Assembly (NCBI RefSeq): GCF_019264375.1
Contig: NZ_JAHVAI010000010.1
Coordinates: forward strand, 62,001-126,000
Reading direction: 5' to 3'
DNA from: Sedimentimonas flavescens
GTDB taxonomy: Bacteria; Pseudomonadota; Alphaproteobacteria; Rhodobacterales; Rhodobacteraceae
DNA length: 64,000 nt
The notes under the pieces are model-generated. The model made no database searches and was not told the origin of the DNA. It was given only the letters and a program-made list of their open reading frames with translations. Shown piece after piece: positions 15,878-24,548 of the stretch (positions are counted from its first letter, which is position 1; the number at the start of each line of letters is the position of its first letter). The translations under genes were made by a program, and so were the position numbers.

Positions 15878-16950
15878 CAGCCCATCCTTCCGGAGTTGAG
15901 AATACCGCGCGGATCAAAGCGAGCGCGCAACCCTCGCGACAGCGCGGCAACGGGCGCGGCCTCCGGCTCGAAGGCCGCAGCCTGCCCGCGCAGGCAAATC
16001 GCATGGCCGCTATAGGGTGCCGCTTTCGCACGAACATCGGTACCCTCTGGAACCAACGCCCAGATCAACCCGCCGCCCCAGTCCAGCACCACCTCACCGC
16101 CAAGCCGTGCGATCACACCCGGCGCGTCCGAGGGCTTGATCGAGAACCGCCACAGATCGCCAGAACGCCCATGGAAAGGCCGCACCTCGGCCAGATCGGC
16201 CCAGATCGCAGCGCTTCCGTCACGCTCGATCCGCGCACCATAGGGCGCCAGCAACGCAGCCAGCCGCTCCGCGCGATAGGCGACCGATTCCGCCAGCCCC
16301 TCGACCCGGACGACAGCGCCGATCCCAGGCAACCACCCCGCACCCGAAACGTCATAGGGCGAGCCAAGCGCGCGCGACAGCGCCGCCACCGCCTCGCCCG
16401 CGGGAATGTCCATCACCACGCTCGCCTGCGCTGGCGCCGCGGGCAACAGCTTGAAGGCCACCTCGCTCAACACCCCCAAGGTGCCCCAGCTTCCGGCCAT
16501 CAGTTTTACCAGATCATAGCCGGTGACATTCTTCATCACCCGCCCGCCGTTCTTCACCACGGTCCCCGCACCATCGACGTAACGCACTCCGATCAGACTG
16601 TCGCGACAAGCCCCGGCCTGCACCCGCCGCGGCCCCGACACATTCGCCGCGACCACACCGCCGATGGTGCTTTCGCCGGAAACGCCCAGCAGCGCGCCCC
16701 ACCGCGCGGGCTCAAACGGCAACCGCTGCCCCTCGGCGGCAATCGCGGCCTCGATCTCGGCCAAGGGCGTCCCCGCCCCGACCACCAGCGTCAAGGCACC
16801 CGGCTCATAAAGCGAAATGCCCGAAATCCCGACCTCCAGTACCTCGCCCACACCGCAACCGACCGGCCGCGTCCCACCACCCACGATATCCAGCGGGCCC
16901 GAGGCCGCACGGATCGCCTCGGCCAGTTGCCCCTCGCTCTCAACCTTCAT
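15877..16950 (-). CDS. glcE: Glycolate oxidase FAD-binding subunit
   Basis: This 357-residue accessory flavoprotein of the glycolate oxidase complex is a shortened relative of GlcD. It has an N-terminal FAD_binding_4 (PCMH) fold (DIVGGGTRPVG and LLGVSGESTIGGVVAANVSG) and a reduced C-terminal part. It is required with GlcD and GlcF for conversion of glycolate to glyoxylate. It follows glcD after 66 bases that hold a palindromic repeat. Confidence 0.93.
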   Translation of the reverse strand: MKVESEGQLAEAIRAASGPLDIVGGGTRPVGCGVGEVLEVGISGISLYEPGALTLVVGAGTPLAEIEAAIAAEGQRLPFEPARWGALLGVSGESTIGGVVAANVSGPRRVQAGACRDSLIGVRYVDGAGTVVKNGGRVMKNVTGYDLVKLMAGSWGTLGVLSEVAFKLLPAAPAQASVVMDIPAGEAVAALSRALGSPYDVSGAGWLPGIGAVVRVEGLAESVAYRAERLAALLAPYGARIERDGSAAIWADLAEVRPFHGRSGDLWRFSIKPSDAPGVIARLGGEVVLDWGGGLIWALVPEGTDVRAKAAPYSGHAICLRGQAAAFEPEAAPVAALSRGLRARFDPRGILNSGRMG

Positions 16951-16969
16951 CCTGCCCTGCCTTCAATGT

Positions 16970-17022
16970 GGTTCAAATATCCTCGGGGGTCCGGGGGCAG
17001 ACAGCCCCCGGCGCTCTCAACC
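16970..17022 (-). repeat. REP-like palindromic repeat, copy A, between glcD and glcE
   Basis: The element contains CAAATATCCTCGGGGG (from 16975) followed by an 8-bp hairpin, CCGGGGGC (16991-16998) with GCCCCCGG (17004-17011) and an AGACA loop. Two more elements with the same AAATATCC lead and GGGGGC/GCCCCC hairpin occur at 34303-34362 and 34510-34570. Here it lies inside the glcDEF transcript and touches the glcD stop. Confidence 0.75.
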
Positions 17023-18450
17023 CGCGCGGCGCGCAGCACTGACATGCAACGGAAACACCTTGGCGGCGTTCAAAAGCCACGCCGGATCGAACACATCCTT
17101 GACGCACATCTGCGCCTCCAGATCGGGTGCGTCGAACTGCACCTCCATCAGGTCGCGCTTCTCGATGCCCACGCCATGCTCGCCGGTCAGACAACCGCCC
17201 GCCTCGACGCAAGCCTTCAGGATCTCGGCACCGAGACGCTCGCACTGCTCCTGCTGGCCGGGCTCGTTGGCATTATAGAGGATCAACGGATGCATATTCC
17301 CATCCCCGGCGTGGAAGACATTGGCGACCTCCAGCCCGTATTCGACCGACAACTCACCGATCCGCCGCAACACCTGCGGCAGGGCCGAAACCGGGATCGT
17401 CCCGTCAAGGCACATGTAATCGCCAATCTGCCCCATCGCCCCAAAGGCCGACTTGCGGCCCAGCCAGATGCGCTTGGCCTCATCCTCGCTCTGCGCCTCG
17501 CGGAACTCGACCGGATCATGCCGCATCGCGATCTGCCGGATCAGACCCAGTTGCTCGGCAATCTCGGCCTCGGACCCCTCGCATTCGACAATCAAGAGCG
17601 CCTCGCAATCGGGATAGCCCGCATGGCAAAACGCTTCGGTCGCGACGATGCAGGGGCGATCCATGAACTCGATGGCCACCGGCAGGATCCCCGCGCGTAT
17701 GATGTCGGCCACACAGGCCCCCGCGATCTCGTTCGAGGAAAACCCGATCAGGACCGGGCGCGCGCCCTCGGGCTTGGGCAGAATGCGCAAAGTGGCCTCG
17801 GTCACGACGCCAAGTTGCCCTTCCGAGCCGCAGATCAGCCCGAGCAGATCAAGCCCCCCGGCATCGCAATAGGGGCCGCCGATCTCGACCACATCCCCGG
17901 CCATCGTCACCAGCGTGACGCCCAGCAGGTTGTTCGTCGTCACCCCGTATTTCAGGCAATGCGCCCCGCCCGAGTTCATCCCGATATTGCCTGCAATCGC
18001 GCAGGCCAGCTGGCTTGAGGGGTCAGGGGCATAGAACCAGCCATCGGCCTCGATCGCGCCGGTTACCGACAGGTTGGTGCGCCCCGCCTCGACCCGCACG
18101 AAGCGGTTGTCGTAATCGACTTCAAGCACCCGGTTCATTCGCGCCAGACCCAGCACCACCGAATCCTCCGACGGCATCGAGCCGCCCGCCAGACTGGTCC
18201 CCGCCCCGCGCGGCACGACCGGCACGCCATCGGCCGCGCAGATCTTCAGCGTGGCGGCAACCTCTTCGGTCGTGCGCGGCAAAACCACCGCCATCGGCTG
18301 GCAGCGATAGGCCGACAGCGCATCGCATTCATAGGCGCGGGTCTCGGCAGGATCGTCGATCACCGCATCTGCGGGAAGCACCGCGCGCAGCCGCGCAACG
18401 ATTGCCGCCTTGCGGTCCAGAACGCGCTGGCTGGGAATGGGCATATCCAT
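17017..18450 (-). CDS. glcD: Glycolate oxidase catalytic subunit (FAD-linked)
   Basis: This 477-residue flavoprotein oxidises glycolate (and D-lactate-like 2-hydroxy acids) to the 2-oxo acid. The FAD-binding PCMH domain shows VVPRGAGTSLAGGSMPSEDS near residue 75-95, and the C-terminal FAD-oxidase domain has the HAGDGNMHPLI motif. ATG 18450 follows a strong GGAGGAGG. An in-frame TTG two codons upstream was not used. It heads the glcDEF operon behind an AT-rich promoter region. The operon allows growth on glycolate or removal of phosphoglycolate products. Confidence 0.95.
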   Translation of the reverse strand: MDMPIPSQRVLDRKAAIVARLRAVLPADAVIDDPAETRAYECDALSAYRCQPMAVVLPRTTEEVAATLKICAADGVPVVPRGAGTSLAGGSMPSEDSVVLGLARMNRVLEVDYDNRFVRVEAGRTNLSVTGAIEADGWFYAPDPSSQLACAIAGNIGMNSGGAHCLKYGVTTNNLLGVTLVTMAGDVVEIGGPYCDAGGLDLLGLICGSEGQLGVVTEATLRILPKPEGARPVLIGFSSNEIAGACVADIIRAGILPVAIEFMDRPCIVATEAFCHAGYPDCEALLIVECEGSEAEIAEQLGLIRQIAMRHDPVEFREAQSEDEAKRIWLGRKSAFGAMGQIGDYMCLDGTIPVSALPQVLRRIGELSVEYGLEVANVFHAGDGNMHPLILYNANEPGQQEQCERLGAEILKACVEAGGCLTGEHGVGIEKRDLMEVQFDAPDLEAQMCVKDVFDPAWLLNAAKVFPLHVSAARRAG

Positions 18451-18476
18451 GGGCAACCTCCTCCGTCCGGTAAGAA

Positions 18477-18503
18477 ATTATAACCAATTTTACTATATAG
18501 CAA
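18477..18503 (-). promoter_or_regulatory. Candidate promoter of glcDEF
   Basis: On the minus strand a perfect TATAAT (18482-18477) lies 15 bases downstream of TTGCTA (18503-18498), inside the most AT-rich stretch of this region. The predicted start is about 20 bases before the glcD ATG. The short spacer suggests a need for an activator. No regulator gene lies next to the operon. Confidence 0.5.
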
Positions 18504-18532
18504 GCATTGAGTCCGCCCGTGACGCCCTGCGC

Positions 18533-18785
18533 ATGGAAAATCTGCTGTAAATCGGGCCACGCGAGCTTGCCGCCTTCGGGCTGCTCGTCGCGTCATGGCT
18601 CTGGATTGGCCGGGCGATCGAGCATTCCGCGCCGCTCCGCGCCTCGGTCGGCACGCTCACGGGGGCTACCGGCGCGAGCGGATGCTCCAGCCGCGCATCT
18701 TCGACAGCGCCATGGTGGGCGGGCCGCAGAAGTCCACGACCTTCTTCGCCTCGACCGCGATCATCGACATCGGCGATGATCAAGA
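18533..18785 (+). pseudogene. DUF599 membrane protein remnant (stop, frameshift and 3' loss)
   Basis: The 352-base gap between glcD and the next gene holds a decayed gene. It begins ATG at 18533 (MENLL) and hits TAA at 18548. It continues in the same frame with a DUF599-like first helix (ELAAFGLLVASWLWIGRAIE). It then needs a shift into the frame of 18595 to read GYRRERMLQ, IFDSAMVGG and STTFFASTAIIDIG. DUF599 proteins carry RR.WM...RE.RI.D and N.TTFFAST.I..GG in this order. The reading stops near 18785, before the later helices. Three lesions make function very unlikely. The match is from memory of the family motif. Confidence 0.7.
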
Positions 18786-18802
18786 CCCCGCCGGTCTGAG
18801 CC

Positions 18803-20893
18803 TCAGGAACGCGCGCGTCCGCGCCCCTCGCGCAGCCATGCCGCGACGCTGAGCAGAGCCGCCATTACAAGCCAGGCCCAGGCGGGCAGTAGAGGCACGA
18901 CGCGGATATCGGTGGTTGCCGCAGCCTCGCGCGGGGTGATGCCGATCCAACCGCGCCCGGCGGCGGGGCGGCCTGCGCGCACGGCCCGCACCGTCGGGAT
19001 GCCGTCCGACAGCCGCGTCACCGCGCCCCCCGAGGCCGCAAGCGCCGCCGCCAGCGGCTCGGGTGAGGCGATCGGCTCATCATATTCGCGCGGGCTTGCC
19101 GGGCCGAGGGCTGCCACACGTTCCAGATCGCCCTGTGCCAGCCGGTAAAGCCCCGCCTCGGGGGCCACAAATCGCGCGGTGAAGCGCCCCGGTGCAGTTT
19201 CCTGCAAGACGATCTCGCGGGTCGAACCATCGGGCAGCGTCATCTGCACCGGATCGGCCTGCCCCTCCATCGTGCGCCGCACCACGGTCAGTGCCATGCT
19301 GCCCGGCTCGACCTCGGCAAATAGCGCCTCTTCCTCAAGCTCGGGTTCTTTCATTTCCCAGTGCGCGATGCGGCGCAGCAGTTCAAGCTGCGGCCCGCCT
19401 CCCTCATAGCCACGATCCCAGAGCCATGCGTGGTCCGACGCCAAGAGCGCCAGCCGCCCCTCGCCCGCCCGCGACAACACCAGCAGCGGCGCACCGCGCG
19501 CGCCCTGCATGACCACCTCGCCGGTCGGGTCGGTCAACTCGATCTGGCGCAGCCAGCGCCCCCAATGCGGGCCATCATCGCCTTCCACCCCCGGCGCGCC
19601 CTCCAGCCCCGCCGTCACCGGATGGCGCAGGCCAAGGTCGGTCGGGCGCGGCAGGAACGGCTCGGACAGCACGCGGCCGGTGGGACGCGCGGGCAGGATA
19701 TCGGCGAGATCGGTCTGCCAGAGACTCTCGACCGTCGCATATTCGGGACCGGCGGCGACCAGAACGGCACCGCCGTTCAGAACATAGTCGCGGATGTTCT
19801 CGAAATAGGCCGAGGGCAGGATGCCCCGCTCGCCGTAGCGGTCGAAGATGATCAGGTCGAACTCATCGATCTTGTCGATGAACAGCTCTTGCGTGGGGAA
19901 GGCGATCAGCGACAGCTCGGCCACCGGCACACCATCCTGCTTTTCGGGCGGACGCAGGATGGTGAAATGCACGAGATCCACGCCGGGGTCGGACTTGAGC
20001 AGGTTGCGCCAGGTGCGCTCGCCCGCGTGCGGTTCACCCGAGACCAGCAGCACCCGCAGCCGGTCGCGCACGCCGTTGATCTGCACCACCGCGTCATTGT
20101 TGCGCGTCGTCAACTCGCCCTCGACCGGCAGGACCGAGAATTGCACGACGTTCTGCCCACCATGGCGCAGGGTCAGCGGCAGTTCCAGATCGCGCCCGAC
20201 GCTAACCTCGTATTCTTTCGGCTCCTCGCCCTCGATCGAGATCGACACGGTCGCGCGACCGCCCACCTCGGCGGGCACGGCCCCGACATCCTCGACCCGC
20301 AGCCGGATCGAGACCGGCTCGCCGATGATACCGAAGGCGGGGGCGGTCTGGATCACCAGCCGACGGTCCCAGTCTTGCGGCGCACCGGTCAGCAGCAGGT
20401 GCAGGGGCGCGGGAAGGTCGGGGATCAGGGGCACGTCATGCACCTGCCCGTCACTGATCACGACCGCCCCGGCAACGCGCGCGCGGGGTTCGGCGGCCAG
20501 TGCCTCGGCCAACGCCGCGCCAAGACGGGTGCCGCTGTTCTCTTCGCCGTCCGGCACGGTGACGCGCCGCAACTCGGTTCCCGGCAAGGCGCCGATGCGC
20601 GCCTCCAGCGCCGCCACCGCCGCATCGGTCTGCGCGGCACGCCCGCCAAGCCCCTGCGAGGCCGAGCGGTCATCCACAAGCAGCACGATATCGGACAGCG
20701 CCTCGGTCTCTTCGCGTTGCAGCGACGGCCCCGAGAGCGCCGCGAGCAGCACAAGCGCCGCCATCCCGCGCAGCGGCCAGCCGGGCAGCCCGCGCCAGAG
20801 CGCAAGCGCCAGCAGCGCAACGGCCAGCCCCGCACCCGCGCCAAGCACCGCCCAGGGCAGAAGCGGCGCGAAGATGACCGAAAGCCCGCTCAT
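18803..20893 (-). CDS. Large membrane protein of the MoxR/DUF58/DUF4159 operon
   Basis: The 696-residue protein has two N-terminal membrane helices (about residues 5-55). A VWA-like segment follows (DIVLLVDDRSASQ near 70). The long middle region includes a glutamine-amidotransferase-like portion (LIIFDRYGERGILP, then an AAGPEYA). A last helix near the C-terminus (LLPAWAWLVMAALLSVAAWL) is followed by a basic tail. Most of the chain is expected in the periplasm. No enzymatic residues could be assigned. Its start overlaps the stop of the DUF4159 gene by four bases. Its role is inferred only from the operon. Confidence 0.8.
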   Translation of the reverse strand: MSGLSVIFAPLLPWAVLGAGAGLAVALLALALWRGLPGWPLRGMAALVLLAALSGPSLQREETEALSDIVLLVDDRSASQGLGGRAAQTDAAVAALEARIGALPGTELRRVTVPDGEENSGTRLGAALAEALAAEPRARVAGAVVISDGQVHDVPLIPDLPAPLHLLLTGAPQDWDRRLVIQTAPAFGIIGEPVSIRLRVEDVGAVPAEVGGRATVSISIEGEEPKEYEVSVGRDLELPLTLRHGGQNVVQFSVLPVEGELTTRNNDAVVQINGVRDRLRVLLVSGEPHAGERTWRNLLKSDPGVDLVHFTILRPPEKQDGVPVAELSLIAFPTQELFIDKIDEFDLIIFDRYGERGILPSAYFENIRDYVLNGGAVLVAAGPEYATVESLWQTDLADILPARPTGRVLSEPFLPRPTDLGLRHPVTAGLEGAPGVEGDDGPHWGRWLRQIELTDPTGEVVMQGARGAPLLVLSRAGEGRLALLASDHAWLWDRGYEGGGPQLELLRRIAHWEMKEPELEEEALFAEVEPGSMALTVVRRTMEGQADPVQMTLPDGSTREIVLQETAPGRFTARFVAPEAGLYRLAQGDLERVAALGPASPREYDEPIASPEPLAAALAASGGAVTRLSDGIPTVRAVRAGRPAAGRGWIGITPREAAATTDIRVVPLLPAWAWLVMAALLSVAAWLREGRGRARS

Positions 20894-23646
20894 TGCCCAA
20901 GCCTTTCCAGCAGCGCAGGCACGTGGACCTGGTCGGATTTGTAGTTCCCGGTCAGCACATGCATCACCAGATTGACACCGAAACGCATCGCGATTTCGCG
21001 CTGGCGATCCCCGCCCGAGCCGCGCCCGATCGGGAACATCGGCAGGCCGCGCGCGTCCTCGGCCCAGGCGGCGGCCCAGTCGTTGCCACCGATCACTACC
21101 GGCGTCACCCCGTCGTTGAGATTACGAAAGGGCATCCCCTCGGCGCGCTCGGCATCGGGGGGCGCGGCCTCGACCCAGATCGGGCCGTCATAACGGCCGG
21201 GAAAGGTTTGCAGCAGATAGAACGTCCGCGTCAGGACATGATCGCCCGGAACCGGTTCAAGCGGCGGAATATCGAGCGGCGCGGCCAGCGCCTGCAAGCG
21301 CCGCGCGGCGGGCGAGGCAGAGCCCACCCCCGACAGATCGGCGTCGCGGGTGTCGAACAGGATCATACCCCCGCCGCGCAGATAGCGGTTCAGCCGGGCA
21401 TAGGCCTGCGGCGAGGGCGCGGGCTGATCGGCGGTAACGGGCCAATAGATCAGCGTGAACAGCGCCAGATCGTCGTGCTCGATATCCAGCGTCATTGGTT
21501 CGGACGGCTCGACGGCGGTGCGCGCAAAAAGCGTGTCCGAAAGGCCCTGCAGACCGGCAAGCGCGATCCGGTCCACCTCGGGGTCACCCGTCGGCATGTG
21601 TGCGAGCACGACGTTCGACGCCGCCGCAATCGCGCGCTCGGGGTCCATCGTGGTTTCCTCGGCGCGCAGGCCCGTGCCGGGCATCATGCCCAACCCAAGC
21701 GCCAGCAGAACCACCATCGCCCGCGCCATACGCTGCCCGCGCAACCGCCCCGAGACGGCAAGCGCGGCAAGGATATCCAGCGCCAGCAGCCCAAGCGCCG
21801 CCAGCAGCAACCAGCCCTTGAGCGGCATGGCGCGCGGCGCCTCGCCCCCCTCAACCGGCACGTCAAGGGGCCAGAGCGCGGGGGCAAGCTCCCGCCCCGG
21901 CGCCAGCGCATTCAGCGCGACCGAGCGATCCTCGGCCGCGTAAAGCCCCGGCGGCAGGGCTAGCCCGGCACCGGCGCCCGCCAGCGCCTCGCCCAGATCC
22001 TCGCCGGGGATACCTGCCCGGGCCTCGGCGCCCTCAAGCCGCCCGAAAGCGTCGATCAGCTTGACTGCACGCCATGTCGTTCCGGCCAGTTCGGCCTGCC
22101 CTGGCTGCGCCGGACGGGCCGAGATCGCCAGCCGTTCCAGCATCTGCGGAAACAGACCCGAGAGCGGCAGGCTGGACCATTCCGCATTGGCCGAGACGTG
22201 GAACAGCACGATCTCGCCCTGCCCGAAACGCGCGCGGGTCACAAGCGGCGTGCCATCCGCCAGCGCGGCGATAGTGCGTTCGGCCAGTTCGGGGCCGGGT
22301 TCAGCCATCACCTGCGCGCGCACCGTCACATCGTCGGGCGGGGTCAGACCGAAAAAGGGCGAGGCCTCGGGGAAAGGCGCAAGCTGGCGCGGCTCGCCCC
22401 AGCTCATCGTGCCGCCGACCGAGCGCCCGCCCGCCCGCAGCCGCACCGGCAGAAGCGGGTCATCACCGCTTTCGGCCGCCGCCATCCGGGGGCCCGCGAA
22501 GCGCAAGAGCAGACCGCCCTCCTCAACCCATTCGGCAAGACGGTCGGGCTCGGCCAGCGTCGCGACATCGGCCAGTACGATCACATCGGGCTTGGCGATC
22601 AGTATATCGTCAAGCGTGCCTTCGATCAGATCCGCGCTCGGCGCCAGCGCCTGTTGCAGGTAGTGCAGCGGCGAGAGCAGGGCGAGCCCCTCGCGCGTGG
22701 GCGCGCCGCCGATCAGCGCAACCTTGCGGCGCTTGACGGCATCGTCGGTCAGGCTGACCGCCCCGGCGCTGCGCAGGGCCGCGACCTCGAAGCGCGTCAC
22801 CCGATTGCGCAGCTCGGGCGGCAGATCGAAGACCGCCTCGGCCCGCGTCGCGGCGCTCAGCGAGATCTCCTGCCGGGCCAGTTCGCGTTCGATCCCGGCG
22901 GGGTCGAGGCCGACCGCCGTTACCTCAACCGGGAAGGGCACCGGCGCCGAGGCGAGAGCAGGCACATGTACCGCGGCCTCGACAATGCGGGCCACACCGA
23001 GTGCCAGAACCGGCACGGCAGGCTGCCACACACGCAGGGCACCGCGGTCGCGCAAGGCGTCGACCAGCGCCTCGCGGCCGGGCCGCGCAAGCCCGTCGGA
23101 CAGCCAGAGCGTCTCGAAACGCCCCTCGGGCAGCGGCGGCACATCGGCGCCCGGCTCCCACGGGGCGGGTTTCAGCCCGGCAAGCCCCGGCACCAAGTCG
23201 CCCGGCGCCGCGAAGGGCAGCGGGCCCGGCGGCGGATCGCTGAGCATCAGGATCGCGGCCGGGCGGCCGGCGCCCTCGGCCTCGCTCAGCGCCTCGTTCA
23301 TCCGGGCCACCCGACGCGACCAGTCGCGCGCCGAAGCCCAAGAGCCATCCTCGACGATCAAGAGCGGTCCCTGCCCCGGCACGCTCACGACCGGGTTCAG
23401 AACCGGGCCGGCGAAACCCACTATCGCGGCAGCCAGCGCCAGCATCCGCAGCGCCAGAAGCCACCAGGGCGTGCGCTCGGCCTGCACCTCGTCATCGGCC
23501 AGCCCCAGAAGCAGCGCGACGCCGGGAAAGCGGCGGCGGATCGGCGCGGGGGGCACCGCGCGCAGCAAGAACCACAGCACCGGCAAGGCCGCCAGCCCCA
23601 GCAAGAGCCAGGGCGCGGTAAAGCCGATGGGGCCGAGAATGGTCAT
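20890..23646 (-). CDS. BatA-like N-terminal / DUF4159 C-terminal membrane protein
   Basis: The 918-residue protein starts with the BatA-type membrane segment (GFTAPWLLLGLAALPVLWFL, then an RRRFPG and a second helix near residue 65). A large middle region includes a glutamine-amidotransferase-like fold. A helix near residue 640 precedes a C-terminal DUF4159 domain (LTLIYWPV-like core, YLRGGGMILFDTRDAD and HVLTRTFYLLQTFPG). Such proteins accompany MoxR ATPases and DUF58 proteins; the molecular function is unknown. It shares 4-base overlaps with both neighbours. Confidence 0.88.
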   Translation of the reverse strand: MTILGPIGFTAPWLLLGLAALPVLWFLLRAVPPAPIRRRFPGVALLLGLADDEVQAERTPWWLLALRMLALAAAIVGFAGPVLNPVVSVPGQGPLLIVEDGSWASARDWSRRVARMNEALSEAEGAGRPAAILMLSDPPPGPLPFAAPGDLVPGLAGLKPAPWEPGADVPPLPEGRFETLWLSDGLARPGREALVDALRDRGALRVWQPAVPVLALGVARIVEAAVHVPALASAPVPFPVEVTAVGLDPAGIERELARQEISLSAATRAEAVFDLPPELRNRVTRFEVAALRSAGAVSLTDDAVKRRKVALIGGAPTREGLALLSPLHYLQQALAPSADLIEGTLDDILIAKPDVIVLADVATLAEPDRLAEWVEEGGLLLRFAGPRMAAAESGDDPLLPVRLRAGGRSVGGTMSWGEPRQLAPFPEASPFFGLTPPDDVTVRAQVMAEPGPELAERTIAALADGTPLVTRARFGQGEIVLFHVSANAEWSSLPLSGLFPQMLERLAISARPAQPGQAELAGTTWRAVKLIDAFGRLEGAEARAGIPGEDLGEALAGAGAGLALPPGLYAAEDRSVALNALAPGRELAPALWPLDVPVEGGEAPRAMPLKGWLLLAALGLLALDILAALAVSGRLRGQRMARAMVVLLALGLGMMPGTGLRAEETTMDPERAIAAASNVVLAHMPTGDPEVDRIALAGLQGLSDTLFARTAVEPSEPMTLDIEHDDLALFTLIYWPVTADQPAPSPQAYARLNRYLRGGGMILFDTRDADLSGVGSASPAARRLQALAAPLDIPPLEPVPGDHVLTRTFYLLQTFPGRYDGPIWVEAAPPDAERAEGMPFRNLNDGVTPVVIGGNDWAAAWAEDARGLPMFPIGRGSGGDRQREIAMRFGVNLVMHVLTGNYKSDQVHVPALLERLGQ

Positions 23647-24548
23647 CCCCGCCTCCGCTCAAGCGCGGCCCAAAGCCACAGCAGCGGCACCTGCGCGGGA
23701 TGGCCGGTGTGATGCGTCGCGAACTGCCAGCCCGCCGCGCGGGCGAGCCCTTCCAGCCGGTCGCGCCGCTCTGCCAGCCGCGCCAGATAGCGCGCGCGCA
23801 GATCGTCGGCCTTGCGGGTCTCGTGGCTCAGGCTGCCGCCCATGCTTTCGAAAATGGTGCGGCCGTGGAACGGGAATTCCTCTTCGGCGGGGTCGAGCAC
23901 CTGAAGCATCACGCCCGACACGCCACGCTCGGCCAGCGCGGCAAGTGCGGCCTCAAGTGGGGCCAAATCGCCCAGGAAATCCGACAGCATCGCCACGCGG
24001 GCGTAATGCGCAACGCCCGCGATCTGCGGCATGCCATAATCGTCTTCGGACACGTCTCCGAACAGCAGCCCGGCCAGCGTCAGCAGTTGCGCGCGGCCGG
24101 GACGCGGCGGCGCGAGCGGGCCGGTCAGGCCCACGCGTTCGCCCGCGCGCACCATCAGCACCGCCAGCGCCAGCGCCAGCAGTCGCGCCCGCGCGCCTTT
24201 CGTGGGGCGCGACCGCGCGCCCTCGGGCGCGCCGCTGAACCGCATCGAGGCCGCATCATCGACCCAAAGATGCACCGATTGCGCCAGTTGCCATTCCCGC
24301 TCGCGCACGAATTGCTGGTCCGAGCGGGCCGAACGGCGCCAGTCCACCCGTCGCGCTTCATCGCCCGAATGGGCGGGGCGGTATTGCCAGAATTCCTCGC
24401 CCGGGCCGACGCGGCGGCGGCCATGCCCGCCCATCTGAACCGTTGCGGCAAGCTGTTCGGCGGCCACCAGTAGCGGCGGCAGGGCCGAGGCGGCACCCTC
24501 GGCCGCGCGGCGCAACTCAAGCGCCGCGGTCTGGGGTTTGGCGTTCAC
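23643..24548 (-). CDS. DUF58 domain-containing protein
   Basis: The 301-residue protein carries the DUF58 core (GEEFWQYRPAHSGDEARRVD, then WRRSARSDQQFVRERE) and a VWA-like fold with a DDAASM motif that may bind a metal. DUF58 proteins are the usual partners of MoxR AAA ATPases, thought to recruit them for maturation or insertion of metal-dependent complexes. There is no signal peptide. It overlaps both MoxR and DUF4159 genes by four bases. Confidence 0.92.
   Translation of the reverse strand: MNAKPQTAALELRRAAEGAASALPPLLVAAEQLAATVQMGGHGRRRVGPGEEFWQYRPAHSGDEARRVDWRRSARSDQQFVREREWQLAQSVHLWVDDAASMRFSGAPEGARSRPTKGARARLLALALAVLMVRAGERVGLTGPLAPPRPGRAQLLTLAGLLFGDVSEDDYGMPQIAGVAHYARVAMLSDFLGDLAPLEAALAALAERGVSGVMLQVLDPAEEEFPFHGRTIFESMGGSLSHETRKADDLRARYLARLAERRDRLEGLARAAGWQFATHHTGHPAQVPLLWLWAALERRRG

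Noticed and set aside
16003-18018. 671-codon plus-strand frame opposite glcE and glcD
   Set aside because: It is a mirror frame of two genes with intact flavoprotein motifs, with His/Arg/Pro-rich content.
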